Assembly (NCBI GenBank): GCA_030425045.1
Contig: JAUHVL010000005.1
Coordinates: 124,001-188,000, forward strand
Direction: 5' to 3'
Length of the DNA: 64,000 nucleotides
Origin: a bacterium
Lineage (GTDB): Bacteria; Bdellovibrionota; Bacteriovoracia; Bacteriovoracales; Bacteriovoracaceae
A program made the translations under genes and the position numbers. Within the stretch, counting starts at the first letter, position 1, and every line of letters begins with the position of its first letter. Below, in pieces: positions 1-7,737 of this stretch. The notes below the pieces were generated by a model, which was given only the letters and a program-made list of their open reading frames with translations, had not been told where the DNA came from and searched no databases.

Positions 1-587
1 CTTTCGTCTTCACGATTTGAGTAGTAAAAAGATTGATTTCTCAGTGCTGCTAAATTTCCTTCAGCCGTATCAACAACCAAGTGACCTTCTTCAGTTAGCT
101 CTACACCTTCAAATTGAGGAATTCTTAATTGCTCAATTGATTGTCCTTCTAGATCATGTCCTTCAGGGTATCTCTCAAGAGCGATACCATTCATCTGTCT
201 TTCAAGGGCACTTGCAATGCCATTAACACAAGCACTTCTCGCCATTTGGTCAGGCACAGCTGCTGAAAGTCTTTCGTGCATTAATGGTCTGGTTACGATA
301 GTGTGAGGCCCATGCTGTTGACCACTATGATCGTCGTTATATGTAAAGAAAGCATTACTGATAACATAGTAGTAACATCTTCCTCTATCTTTCCTATCCC
401 ATTCTCTTTGTGTGTAATTAACTCCGTGTCTATTTAAAACACATTCTGTTTCTCTTACTTCAACATTGGCATCACCAGAGTAAGTTAAGAGATCCATTTT
501 TCTTCCCATTCTAAGCTCATCAGCTGATGTTGCTGGGATAAGTAAAGATGCCACCAGGGCAGTTTTCAATATTGTTATTGTTTTCAT
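1..587 (-). CDS. Secreted protein of unknown function, C-terminus cut by the window edge
   Basis: The frame is open from an ATG at 587 down to base 1, so about 195 residues are visible and the C-terminus lies outside the window. The N-terminus (MKTITILKTALVASLLIPATSA) is a clear Sec signal peptide, so the protein is probably periplasmic or secreted. A strong ribosome binding site (GGGAGG) sits just upstream of the ATG. The mature part is charged and has cysteines near residues 49, 70 and 119. I recognise no family. The gene ends a divergent arrangement with the XRE regulator to its right. Confidence 0.75.
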   Translation of the reverse strand, partial: MKTITILKTALVASLLIPATSADELRMGRKMDLLTYSGDANVEVRETECVLNRHGVNYTQREWDRKDRGRCYYYVISNAFFTYNDDHSGQQHGPHTIVTRPLMHERLSAAVPDQMARSACVNGIASALERQMNGIALERYPEGHDLEGQSIEQLRIPQFEGVELTEEGHLVVDTAEGNLAALRNQSFYYSNREDE

Positions 588-683
588 CGGGTCCTCCCTT
601 TTTAATTCTATTGCCTTTTAATAAGCATATTCCGTGCCAAAAAAAGCGCTTAAATTATTGAAAAAGTGAGGAGGAAATGTCGC

Positions 684-711
684 AATGATGACATTGTAAT
701 GATGACATTGT
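684..711. repeat. 14-bp tandem duplication in intergenic DNA
   Basis: AATGATGACATTGT occurs twice back to back (684-697 and 698-711). It lies about 100 bp upstream of the secreted-protein start, in the 370-bp stretch between that gene and the XRE regulator. The rest of this stretch is AT-rich with no convincing gene. It may be a binding site or replication slippage. Confidence 0.6.
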
Positions 712-862
712 ATAGAAATTAGACGATTTTTGCATATAAAGCCGCCAGATGAGAATAATAATTGCCACCTTCTTGAATTCAACCCGGAAATAACAGTTAA
801 CAACAAGCAAAATAAACCTAGTAATTTCAATTAATTAAGTACAAATTAAAGATTTGGCCTTG

Positions 863-929
863 TTTTACCGAGTTAACGGTAGTAAAATTAAATTAACAAA
901 AGTAAACAATTGTTGATCGGTTTACTTTT
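863..929. promoter_or_regulatory. Putative operator of the XRE-ImmA regulator (two GTAAA-type dyads)
   Basis: Two inverted repeats share the half-site GTAAA. The first is TTTTAC at 863-868 with GTAAAA at 882-887. The second is AAAAGTAAAC at 898-907 with GTTTACTTTT at 920-929, a perfect 10-bp repeat with a 12-bp spacer. They lie just upstream of the ATG at 958. XRE regulators of toxin-antitoxin operons commonly bind such dyads to repress themselves; that this one does so is inferred from position. Confidence 0.5.
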
Positions 930-957
930 ATATGTTAGAAGGATCTGGGAATTATTT

Positions 958-2118
958 ATGGAAAAAAGGTTAAACACAAGATTGGTTTCTTCAAGAATGT
1001 TAGAGAAAGGATTTTCTCAACAGGATCTTGCTGACAAAATTGGTGTATCAAAAGCAGCTATTTCAAAATGGTTGAAACCGTCTTCTTTCCCTAAACCATC
1101 TTATCTTTTAAAACTAGGAAAACTCTTAAGCATTAAGCATGGTGATCTTGTTATTAATGATGCTGGCCTTATTCAACAAGTTGCTTTTAGAAAAAGTGGG
1201 AATTATAAGATTAAAGAAGAACATATTGAGCAATTTCAATTCGTGGCGAGACTCTTAAAAAGATTAGTTCCACAATTACCATTTGATCAATTCAGTGACC
1301 CTTCGATTTTGTCTAAGCCTGAGGTGAATTATAAATATATTCAAAATGTTGTTAGAAACACAAGAGGTGATATCGCAGAGGAAAATGGAGAGATTAAATA
1401 TACTTCTTTAATTAATTTATTTAATAACTTAAAGGCAATTTTAATTCCTGTTCTATGGGATAAAAAATCAAGAAAACACGGAACTCATATACATTTATCA
1501 GAATCTAAAACGACTTGGATCTTCTTGAATATTGATTCTAGTATTTTTGATTTCAAGTTTTGGATGGCACATGAATTAGGCCACGCTAAAGCTCCACAAC
1601 TTACCGGAGATGAGGGAGAAGACTTTGCTGACCGATTTGCTGGTGCTTTATTATTTCCAGAAGAAATGGCTAAAAGTACTTATGAAAAGCTAATTGGTTT
1701 AGAGAATGTATGGGATAGAGTAAATAGTGTCGTTGAAATTGCGAAAGAGATAATGATTTCTCCGTTAACAATTTACTATCAATTAAAATTTTATTGTGAA
1801 GAATATGATTTAGCTTCACTTGATTTAGAACATGATAAGAGTATTTTTAAGGCTACTGCAGACCTAAACAAACAATATAAAAACGTAAGTGAAAATATAT
1901 TTAATACTGATAATCCTTCTGTAGAGGATTATTTAAGTTTTTCTGAGAATGAGTTTGGATCGGTATTTTTTCATGCCTTGAAAGGTTTATTAACAAATGA
2001 GGGAGATGTTTCTCCTAAGTTTATCTCTAATGTATTAGATATTCCTTTAGCTGATGCATATGAGATAATGAGAGAGTTGATCAAGGATGAACGACCAAGC
2101 GAAAGTACGACAAAATAG
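958..2118 (+). CDS. XRE-family regulator with ImmA/IrrE metallopeptidase domain (antitoxin-like)
   Basis: The N-terminus carries a helix-turn-helix of the Cro/CI type (about residues 5-55; QQDLADKIGVSKAAISKWLK). The centre has the zinc peptidase motif HELGH at residues 205-209, followed by EDFADRFAGALLFP with a likely third metal ligand, as in ImmA/IrrE (COG2856). The ATG at 958 (386 aa) is preferred over a TTG at 910, because 910 lies inside a perfect dyad that looks like the operator. The end overlaps the DUF4411 gene by 32 bp, so the two are probably co-translated. This domain pairing with a downstream DUF4411 PIN protein is a known predicted toxin-antitoxin arrangement. The antitoxin role is inferred. 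Confidence 0.85.
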   Translation: MEKRLNTRLVSSRMLEKGFSQQDLADKIGVSKAAISKWLKPSSFPKPSYLLKLGKLLSIKHGDLVINDAGLIQQVAFRKSGNYKIKEEHIEQFQFVARLLKRLVPQLPFDQFSDPSILSKPEVNYKYIQNVVRNTRGDIAEENGEIKYTSLINLFNNLKAILIPVLWDKKSRKHGTHIHLSESKTTWIFLNIDSSIFDFKFWMAHELGHAKAPQLTGDEGEDFADRFAGALLFPEEMAKSTYEKLIGLENVWDRVNSVVEIAKEIMISPLTIYYQLKFYCEEYDLASLDLEHDKSIFKATADLNKQYKNVSENIFNTDNPSVEDYLSFSENEFGSVFFHALKGLLTNEGDVSPKFISNVLDIPLADAYEIMRELIKDERPSESTTK

Positions 2119-2677
2119 AATTCTTATAGATTCGAATGTATATTTTAGGCTTGCCCAGTCGGTGCATCCCTTACTTGGAAATGAGTTTGGAGATAACCGG
2201 AATTGTTTATATATTATTGATGGGTTTGAGTATGAGTATTTCAATAGTGCGAGATTAAAAACATCATTTACTTGGGTTCAAGGTGAAGAGTACACATCTA
2301 ACCGAAGCCAATCAATAAACCGTTCACGAAAAGAAAAACAAGAAATTAAATTCAATTTAGATTACCTAAAAGACACCGCTAAAGAGAAGGAATTAACCAC
2401 TTCCCCAATAGATATAGAGGCTTTAGCTGTTGCATTAACTTTAGAAATACCAATTGTCACAGATGATAGCGATATGCTGGATCTTGCAAAAGAATATGAA
2501 ATTACCACAATGAAAACTTTAGAACTAATGAAGCTTATGCATGATCATGAACATATAGACGATGATAAAATCGACTCTATAACTTCTTATTGGGATTATT
2601 CTAAGGATTTTCCAAAAGACTTTCTAAAAGATTTTAAAGCAATCTTTGGTAGAGATCCAAAAAGATTTGATTACTAA
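2087..2677 (+). CDS. DUF4411 family PIN-like putative ribonuclease toxin
   Basis: This 196-aa protein starts inside the 3' end of the XRE-ImmA gene. The N-terminal strand RILIDSNVYFRLAQ provides an early Asp of the PIN fold. The segment DIEALAVALTLEIPIVTDDSDMLDLAKEY matches the second half of the PIN active site, with clustered acidic residues. DUF4411 proteins are PIN-related and are usually encoded after an XRE-ImmA partner; the predicted activity is metal-dependent RNA cleavage held in check by the partner. I see no frameshift and the acidic residues look intact. The toxin function is inferred from family and layout. Confidence 0.8.
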   Translation: MNDQAKVRQNRILIDSNVYFRLAQSVHPLLGNEFGDNRNCLYIIDGFEYEYFNSARLKTSFTWVQGEEYTSNRSQSINRSRKEKQEIKFNLDYLKDTAKEKELTTSPIDIEALAVALTLEIPIVTDDSDMLDLAKEYEITTMKTLELMKLMHDHEHIDDDKIDSITSYWDYSKDFPKDFLKDFKAIFGRDPKRFDY

Positions 2678-2854
2678 TTTCTTCTTATTCATGGCCCAAT
2701 CGTGGCCCAATTCTAAAAACATCAAAACGAAAATAAAATACTTAATATCTAGAGTTAAAATATTACTACTCACTTGGGTCAAAGTGGGTCAACTTAATAT
2801 AGAATTTCTTTTTTGTAATTGATGATGAATTTATAAATGATTTTAAGTAGTTGA

Positions 2855-2915
2855 TGGTGGCCCGGGCGAGACTTGAACTCGCACAGTATTGCTACCGGCG
2901 GATTTTGAATCCGCT
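2855..2915 (-). pseudogene. 3' remnant of a tRNA-Leu (CAA anticodon arm, T arm, CCA end)
   Basis: Read on the minus strand, this segment has an anticodon stem-loop (GCGGA-TTCAAAA-TCCGC, anticodon CAA), a variable arm, a T arm (GCGAG-TTCAAGT-CTCGC), a CCGGGCC acceptor half and CCA. The acceptor 5' half and the D arm are missing: the sequence 5' of the anticodon stem does not fold as tRNA. Twenty bases are identical to the intact tRNA-Leu at 8016-8101, but the variable, T and acceptor parts differ, so it comes from another tRNA-Leu allele. A tRNA end like this is typical of the boundary of an integrated element. Confidence 0.7.
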
Positions 2916-3085
2916 ATTCCCAGACACTGAATGTGAGTCATTTTTTTAGCATTAAACATTTTAAGAGATTGTAATTATTAAACATTGAAGAATCAATCAT
3001 CTTTAAAAATCGCAATAACAATTAGCTCTGTTGACCTCAAACCGACGTAGAAAAATCGTTGGAAATTCGTTCAGTGGTTCAAGAG

Positions 3086-3148
3086 TTTGTTACCTATTTG
3101 TTACAAATTCGAGAGAGAAAATCTTGTTACAAGTTGTTTTTGTAACAA
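3086..3148. repeat. Iterated TTGTTAC motifs
   Basis: TTGTTAC occurs in direct orientation within 3086-3093, 3097-3104 and 3123-3130, and inverted (GTAACAA) at 3142-3148. Such clustering upstream of a recombinase could mark a protein-binding array. The last two copies also form the arms of the hairpin at 3119-3153. Confidence 0.4.
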
Positions 3149-3153
3149 GATTT
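3119..3153. repeat. Perfect 14-bp inverted repeat, possible terminator or recombinase site
   Basis: AAATCTTGTTACAA (3119-3132) and TTGTAACAAGATTT (3140-3153) pair perfectly around a 7-nt loop. The stem can extend outward with one bulge (GAGAA with TTCTC). The right side is followed by a pyrimidine-rich run, which would suit a Rho-independent terminator, but no gene ends nearby on either strand. Confidence 0.6.
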
Positions 3154-3160
3154 CTCTTTT

Positions 3161-3200
3161 CTTTATTTTGAATAGGGAACGGACTCTATTCAAAATAAAG
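3161..3200. repeat. Perfect 15-bp inverted repeat upstream of the 73-aa gene
   Basis: CTTTATTTTGAATAG (3161-3175) and CTATTCAAAATAAAG (3186-3200) are exact reverse complements around 10 nt. The repeat starts only 7 bp after the previous hairpin and ends 28 bp before the ATG at 3229. It would form a strong hairpin in a leader RNA or a symmetric operator or recombination site. Confidence 0.65.
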
Positions 3201-3228
3201 AAAACTTACTTTTAATTTGGAGGTCAAT

Positions 3229-3450
3229 ATGAACTTGATTGATGATTTATTTAAAGGATTAATTATTCTGGGAGTCTTAGGAATGGGTTCCGACTTATTA
3301 GATATGAAACTTCTTTCTAAGAATGCGGCCAAGGCTCATCAAGGAAAAGGATTTCATTTTCGGGAATGGAATAGCCGGTTATACAGGAAATATCCGGCTA
3401 ATAAGACTCATAAACATGATAAGTCCCTAAATCTTTTGAAAAAGAGATAA
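3229..3450 (+). CDS. Small basic protein of unknown function upstream of the recombinase
   Basis: This 73-aa product has one hydrophobic N-terminal segment (residues 4-23, IDDLFKGLIILGVLGMGSDL) and a basic tail ending in DKSLNLLKKR. The ATG at 3229 is chosen because TTTGGAGGTC gives a well-placed ribosome binding site; the earlier TTG lies within that site. The gene ends 17 bp before the recombinase, so the two are likely co-transcribed. I recognise no family. It could be a membrane-anchored accessory protein of a mobile element. Confidence 0.6.
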   Translation: MNLIDDLFKGLIILGVLGMGSDLLDMKLLSKNAAKAHQGKGFHFREWNSRLYRKYPANKTHKHDKSLNLLKKR

Positions 3451-3467
3451 AAAATAAGGGGGATTTT

Positions 3468-4148
3468 ATGTCCAATTCTAAACAAAAGCGCGTTTTTATT
3501 TATACTCGTTGCTCGACCGAAAAACAAAGTGTAGAAAGCCAAGTCCACGCTCTCAAAAAATATTGTGATGATCGTAATATTGATAATTATGAGATGTTCA
3601 CCGATGAAGGAATCTCTGGATCGAAGTTATCACGGCCAGGGTTAAACCGGATGATGGCCGCTGTTGAAAATGGTGAGGCATCAATGGTGGTCGTATTTAG
3701 TTTTTCTAGGTTTGCCAGGAGCACGACGCATCTGCTATCCGCCCTTCAGAAATTCAAAGAGAAAAAAGTAGAGTTCATTTCCTTGACGGAAAATATAAAT
3801 ACAAATTCTCCTATGGGGCTGGCATTGTTCAGCATTTTAGCGGCCTTGTCGCAAATGGAAAGGGAGATTATCGCATAGAGAGTAAAAGCTGGTTTGGCCA
3901 ATGCTAGGGCGAAGGGAAAAGTTATTGGTCGCAAGAAAGAACGTAATTCTGAGCTAATAAGGGCACTTCTCAAAAAAAATTTAACCTACCGAATGATATC
4001 GTCCATCTCTGGAGCTTCTCACGGAAGTATCTATGCTGAAAAGCGGCTAATGTTACAAGAGGAAAAAGTAGCGAAAAAGAAAAAGCTTGAGCTAGAGAAA
4101 ATGAAAGAAGTCCCACCATCGTTGCCCCCGTTGCCGGTGGCATCCTAA
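3468..4148 (+). pseudogene. Serine recombinase (resolvase/invertase family) interrupted by an in-frame TAG
   Basis: The N-terminal catalytic domain is clear: FIYTRCSTEKQSVESQ carries the nucleophilic serine (residue 16), followed by DEGISGSKLSRPGLNRMM and VVVFSFSRFARS. After MEREIIA a TAG at 3876-3878 interrupts the gene. Without any frame change the reading continues as RVKAGLANARAKGKVIGRKK, the normal start of the hinge and C-terminal helix-turn-helix region. Family members usually have Glu at the TAG position (ERVKAG), so one GAG-to-TAG change explains it. The rest is intact (about 226 codons), so inactivation is recent, or the stop is read through. The truncated 136-aa product would lack DNA binding. 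Confidence 0.85.
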
Positions 4149-4153
4149 AAAAT

Positions 4154-4189
4154 AAAAAAGCCGTCGTTTTTAGCGACGGCTTTTTTTTT
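4154..4189 (+). terminator. Rho-independent terminator after the recombinase
   Basis: GCCGTCG (4160-4166) and CGACGGC (4174-4180) form a GC-rich stem with a 7-nt loop, preceded by six A and followed by nine T. The symmetric A/T flanks make it usable from both sides. Confidence 0.9.
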
Positions 4190-4222
4190 GGTCTATTTTG
4201 TTCACTAAAGCTTGTCTTCTGG

Positions 4223-4271
4223 ACTGATCGACATTTTTGCTCAGGAAGTCTGTACTTTAATGTCGATCAGT
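4223..4271. repeat. 13-bp inverted repeat with 23-bp spacer
   Basis: ACTGATCGACATT (4223-4235) is repeated inverted as AATGTCGATCAGT (4259-4271). Outside the arms, TCTGG on the left and CCAGA on the right are also complementary, offset by four bases. The repeat lies between the recombinase terminator and the convergent gene at 4312. It may be a remnant end pair of a small mobile element or a recombination site. Confidence 0.6.
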
Positions 4272-4311
4272 TCACCCAGAACGAAGTGTTATAGATATAA
4301 AAAAATGTATT

Positions 4312-4869
4312 TTATTTCCAAGTACTGATTTTGCAAGAAGACCGACCTTCATATGATGAGTTTGGCTTAAGTGAGACATTTAATTCAAAAAGCTCTTCCG
4401 TTGCAACATTCTTGCCATCAAATGGCTTGATCATATCAGCATTTATCGTTATCGAATTTGACGCCTCTGTTGTTAGAACTTCTTCATTTTTGGAATTTTC
4501 TTCATATCTATAAGTAAGAGTTGCATAAATACGATTATCATAGGTACCACTAGCTTCGAGCTCAAAAGTATATGACCTTCTGCCATAAGCATCTAGTGAC
4601 CCTGAATCTTTATAGACTCTAATGAGATTATTATCTACAATCTCTAAGTGAGGAAAACCAGCAATTTCAATTGCTTCATCACCATCGCAGCGTATAAGAA
4701 AAATAGTATTTTTAATTTTTCCATCTTCGGTTTTATGTTCTGTAATAAACCTTTTAAGGCTTGGGTGTAATGTTCTTATCTTCGATTCATTTTCAATATC
4801 AAAAAATATTGCATAAGCACTATTTGTAAAAAACATAGTTAGTAGTAAAAATGATGCAAGTTTAAACAT
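4312..4869 (-). CDS. Secreted protein of unknown function
   Basis: A signal peptide (MFKLASFLLLTMFFTNSAYA) precedes a mature domain of about 165 aa with two cysteines, one near the middle (LIRCDGDEA) and one near the end (SSCKIS), which could form a disulfide. The start at 4869 is chosen because GGAGAAAG lies six bases upstream; the ATG at 4881 would put that site inside the gene. Mature sequence is rich in beta-prone alternation (YTFELEASGTYDNRIYATLTYRY). I recognise no family. It is a single gene, not obviously in an operon. Confidence 0.65.
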   Translation of the reverse strand: MFKLASFLLLTMFFTNSAYAIFFDIENESKIRTLHPSLKRFITEHKTEDGKIKNTIFLIRCDGDEAIEIAGFPHLEIVDNNLIRVYKDSGSLDAYGRRSYTFELEASGTYDNRIYATLTYRYEENSKNEEVLTTEASNSITINADMIKPFDGKNVATEELFELNVSLKPNSSYEGRSSCKISTWK

Positions 4870-4995
4870 AGCTTTCTCCATAATGGTTAGTTTAATTAAT
4901 AGAAAGTAACATTATCTTTTTTTGCGATGCGGCACAATAAGGACTGGAGAATGTTGTAAAGTTTTCAATGAAACAAGCTTTTCAATTCAGTTATT

Positions 4996-5287
4996 AATCT
5001 TTTTAAGTCGAAATCCGTTCATTAAGTCACTATAGATTGTCCGCCCCCTCAATATGCGTTCGACAAAGATATGGAATTAGAAAACTATTGAAATTACGTT
5101 AAAAAGGGCCAGGAGCTTGAGGCGAAATTTTCTTTCATCATCCCGAAAATAGGCCAATGTTGATTAAGACAGTACATTTGGGACGATTTTTCAATTTTTC
5201 AACAAGATAGGTATCATTTAAGAACGGATTTCAAGTAGTTGTACATCTAAACAGGAAATTGATAGCAAGTTTCGACTTAAAAAGATT
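4996..5287. repeat. Non-coding 292-bp segment bounded by 18-bp perfect inverted repeats (MITE-like)
   Basis: AATCTTTTTAAGTCGAAA (4996-5013) is exactly inverted at 5270-5287. A second nested pair lies just inside: AAATCCGTTC (5011-5020) and GAACGGATTT (5222-5231). There is no open reading frame inside. Size and terminal repeats resemble a miniature inverted-repeat element, but I see no clean target duplication and recognise no parent element. This accounts for most of the 510-bp gap between the genes at 4869 and 5380. Confidence 0.55.
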
Positions 5288-5379
5288 CGGTTTTATTTTA
5301 TATAAATATTAAAATAGATGATTAAACTTTTTTTCTTTTTTGTCGATAAGTTAATATTGATTAACTACAGAGGTGTAAA

Positions 5380-5823
5380 ATGTTTAATAAATTTTTAATA
5401 TCCCTGATAGCTTTGCTGCTAATTTCATCCTGCTCTACAGTTTCGCCAGACAGGCTTCCCGCGAGCTCAACGCCAATGGCTGAAACTAAAATTGTAAAGT
5501 TATATGGTCCTCCTACTTTTGTTGAAAGAGGATTTAGTAATAATCCAAATTTTCAGCTTTTTACAGAAGACGGTGTATTTTCAATGAGATTCTATTGTTT
5601 TTATTTCATTGATAGAGGACGTGTTCTAGAGCTTTATACGACTGCGGATCCAGGTAACGAGCCTGCATTTGCACAGATAAAAGTCGAAAACAAAGAAGAA
5701 TGCCAATCAATTACTAACGAACTTAAAGACAAGGTTGATGCAAATGGTTTTGTTGAGCTAGAATTTACTGATTTAGAGGAATTCGGAAAAAATCAACGTT
5801 ATACTAATATGACAGTAAAATAA
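5380..5823 (+). CDS. Small lipoprotein of unknown function
   Basis: The 147-aa product has an N-terminal hydrophobic helix ending in the lipobox LISSC, so Cys19 is the likely lipidation site. GAGGTG upstream of the ATG is a good ribosome binding site. The mature part begins with a Ser/Pro-rich linker, then a segment (AETKIVKLYGPPTFVERGFSNNPNFQLFTEDG) vaguely like SmpA/BamE-type small lipoproteins, whose domains often start with a glycine-proline turn. That resemblance is weak. The gene stands alone. Confidence 0.65.
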   Translation: MFNKFLISLIALLLISSCSTVSPDRLPASSTPMAETKIVKLYGPPTFVERGFSNNPNFQLFTEDGVFSMRFYCFYFIDRGRVLELYTTADPGNEPAFAQIKVENKEECQSITNELKDKVDANGFVELEFTDLEEFGKNQRYTNMTVK

Positions 5824-6197
5824 TTTTTTAAAGTGCTCGAATCTAAATAAATTAATCGACGATAACTTGACAGACTCTGGACTCACTCTGGAGCCTTTTC
5901 TTTTAAAGATATCTTTCATCACGATTTTTGAACGAACCCTAGTGCTTTAGTAACCACACAAGGAATTTTGGCTGCTTGGATGCCAAAGAGACAGAAGGCT
6001 GAATCTTAGACTTTTTCGTGATTTCAATAAGGTTCTAAAATCATATAATTGATTGTCAGTATTTTAAAGCCGCTTACGACTATGTATTTTAATAAAAAAT
6101 TTTGAGGTCAGAATGATTAATTTCATTTAAATGAGAAAGATCAAGCGAAAGAAGATGTAAAAATGCAAATCTTTTTCACAACTGCAAAAAAATACGA
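5824..6197. other. Intergenic region without recognisable content
   Basis: The 374 bp between convergent genes are AT-rich. A direct repeat of ACTCTGGA-like sequence lies near 5874-5890. A short minus-strand reading frame around 5925-6010 has no start or relatives I can name. Nothing here is callable. Confidence 0.4.
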
Positions 6198-6707
6198 CTA
6201 TTGCGATACTACTTCGTAAACTCTTCCCTCACAGCTAGGATATAAAATTATTGGAGGTTTTCCATTTTTTACGCTCCAAGAATAATCGCTTCGCAAAGCT
6301 GGTGATATTAGAACAGTCCCTTCCCATCCTTCCTCTCTGGAAAAAAACTTCTCCAGTGCAATTTTTAAATCTATGGAATAGGACTCACTTCCAAGAAAAT
6401 ATCTTCCATAAAGGGAGTCATACTCAAATATATTCAAAGACGCCAAAGATTCATCCAATCCATCAACCGAATAAGTATCCTGACCTTCAGGAATACTGAC
6501 ATCAAGAAGTCCACACCTCATAATATAGGTATGCATATTTTCCAGTACCTCTTCTCTAGAGATACAGCTTCCCTCACTCTTCCACGGAGTGAAATTTCTC
6601 TCACTCTCAAATTCATTTTTTGGACAACCATGCCAAGCAGAAAGGTAATTTTGAGCAAGTATCGAAGAAGTGAATAATACAATACAGATATAGATCAGTT
6701 TTTTCAT
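6198..6707 (-). CDS. Secreted protein of unknown function
   Basis: The 169-aa product begins with a signal peptide (MKKLIYICIVLFTSSILAQ). The mature part has four cysteines (HGCPKN, GSCISR, RCGLL, PSCEGR), consistent with two periplasmic disulfides. There is no domain I recognise. It is divergent from the ankyrin protein at 6933, sharing a 225-bp AT-rich intergenic promoter region. Confidence 0.65.
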   Translation of the reverse strand: MKKLIYICIVLFTSSILAQNYLSAWHGCPKNEFESERNFTPWKSEGSCISREEVLENMHTYIMRCGLLDVSIPEGQDTYSVDGLDESLASLNIFEYDSLYGRYFLGSESYSIDLKIALEKFFSREEGWEGTVLISPALRSDYSWSVKNGKPPIILYPSCEGRVYEVVSQ

Positions 6708-6932
6708 TTGTTATCCCTTATATGTTGTAATTGAGTTGTTAACAGTTCCGACAGCAATTATGAATATAGTGTGTAAAGTTTTTACAATTAACTGCCATAA
6801 AATCAGCCAAACAAAACCTAAGGATGCATAAATTGTCAATATTAACAATTACTTATGCTCTTACAAATCATTGGGTTTGCTGGCATCAAGTTTGCTTATA
6901 ATTGTCCGAGGAGTAATTGGATAAGGTATAGA

Positions 6933-7679
6933 ATGTCTCAAGAAATTAAATTTTTAAAAATTATTATTTTATTGTCACTGTCCTTGAATTTGAGTCTTTT
7001 TGCGACTCCATGTGATCAAGAAATGCTACCAGATAACGATATCACTAAAATGATTCAAGCGGATTTTATAAATATTAATTGTGACCTCATTGGATTTATT
7101 ATGCAACAAGTACAACTCGATAGTAGTTTACTTCATCATATAATTCAGCAATACGATGTAAATACAATAAAAACATGTCATGGTAACAGTTTATTAGATG
7201 AAATGATTCAGAATGGAAATTTAGAGGCAGTAACAATTCTGCTCGATGCAGGTGCAAATCTATCTAAACAATCTGTGAATATAAGTCTTAGTGAAGTTAA
7301 TAATGGTGGAGATCGAATAGAATTCGAAATTTTAAAAATGCTTCTTACCAAAGGAGAAGGTCTTGGTGTTAATCGACAAGATGTACGTGGTACTCCTTTA
7401 CATTCTGTTATTTCAAACAATCTCAATTCAGAGTTCATTGAACTCCTTCTTGAATATGGTGCAGATATAAACAAAAGATCAAACTTCAACGGATTTACAC
7501 CGCTTGATGAGGCAGCTTATAGTGGAAATGAAGAATTAACCCGTTACTTAATTAGTAAAGGAGCTAAACTATCTCCTTCTTATAGAGATTCAACAAATAC
7601 TAACAGAAGTAGAATGGGAAGTAGAATAGATGCTTTTATTTCCAGCTTAAATCTTGATGAAGACGTTAGTCGAATTTAA
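6933..7679 (+). CDS. Secreted ankyrin-repeat protein
   Basis: Starting at the ATG at 6933 gives 248 aa with a plausible signal peptide (MSQEIKFLKIIILLSLSLNLSLFATPC); a start at 6855 would bury it. At least three ankyrin repeats are visible: NSLLDEMIQNGNLEAVTILLDAGANL, TPLHSVISNNLNSEFIELLLEYGADIN and TPLDEAAYSGNEELTRYLISKGAKL, each with the helix-loop-helix and the GAxI/L turn. Ankyrin repeats bind proteins. Secreted ankyrin proteins are common in predatory and host-associated bacteria, but no specific partner is suggested here. Confidence 0.8.
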   Translation: MSQEIKFLKIIILLSLSLNLSLFATPCDQEMLPDNDITKMIQADFININCDLIGFIMQQVQLDSSLLHHIIQQYDVNTIKTCHGNSLLDEMIQNGNLEAVTILLDAGANLSKQSVNISLSEVNNGGDRIEFEILKMLLTKGEGLGVNRQDVRGTPLHSVISNNLNSEFIELLLEYGADINKRSNFNGFTPLDEAAYSGNEELTRYLISKGAKLSPSYRDSTNTNRSRMGSRIDAFISSLNLDEDVSRI

Positions 7680-7737
7680 TTCGTATTGTGTAATTATTAA
7701 AATAAACTTTTTTATTGATATATGAGATTCAGTTTTT

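Larger units (their letters stand above)
2678..3228. other. Non-coding stretch with tRNA remnant and palindromes
   Basis: This 550-bp gap has no credible gene. It holds two copies of TGGCCCAAT near 2693-2712, the tRNA-Leu remnant, two copies of ATTAAACATT (2951-2960 and 2977-2986), repeated TTGTTAC motifs and two strong inverted repeats directly upstream of the small gene at 3229. Confidence 0.5.

Noticed and set aside
618-830. Minus-strand 70-codon frame with a hydrophobic start
   Set aside because: It starts with TTG, has no ribosome binding site and covers the tandem repeat and AT-rich intergenic DNA. Probably chance.
2692-2794. Repeated TGGCCCAAT and GGGTCAA motifs
   Set aside because: Only two short copies each and no symmetry that suggests a defined site; too weak to call.
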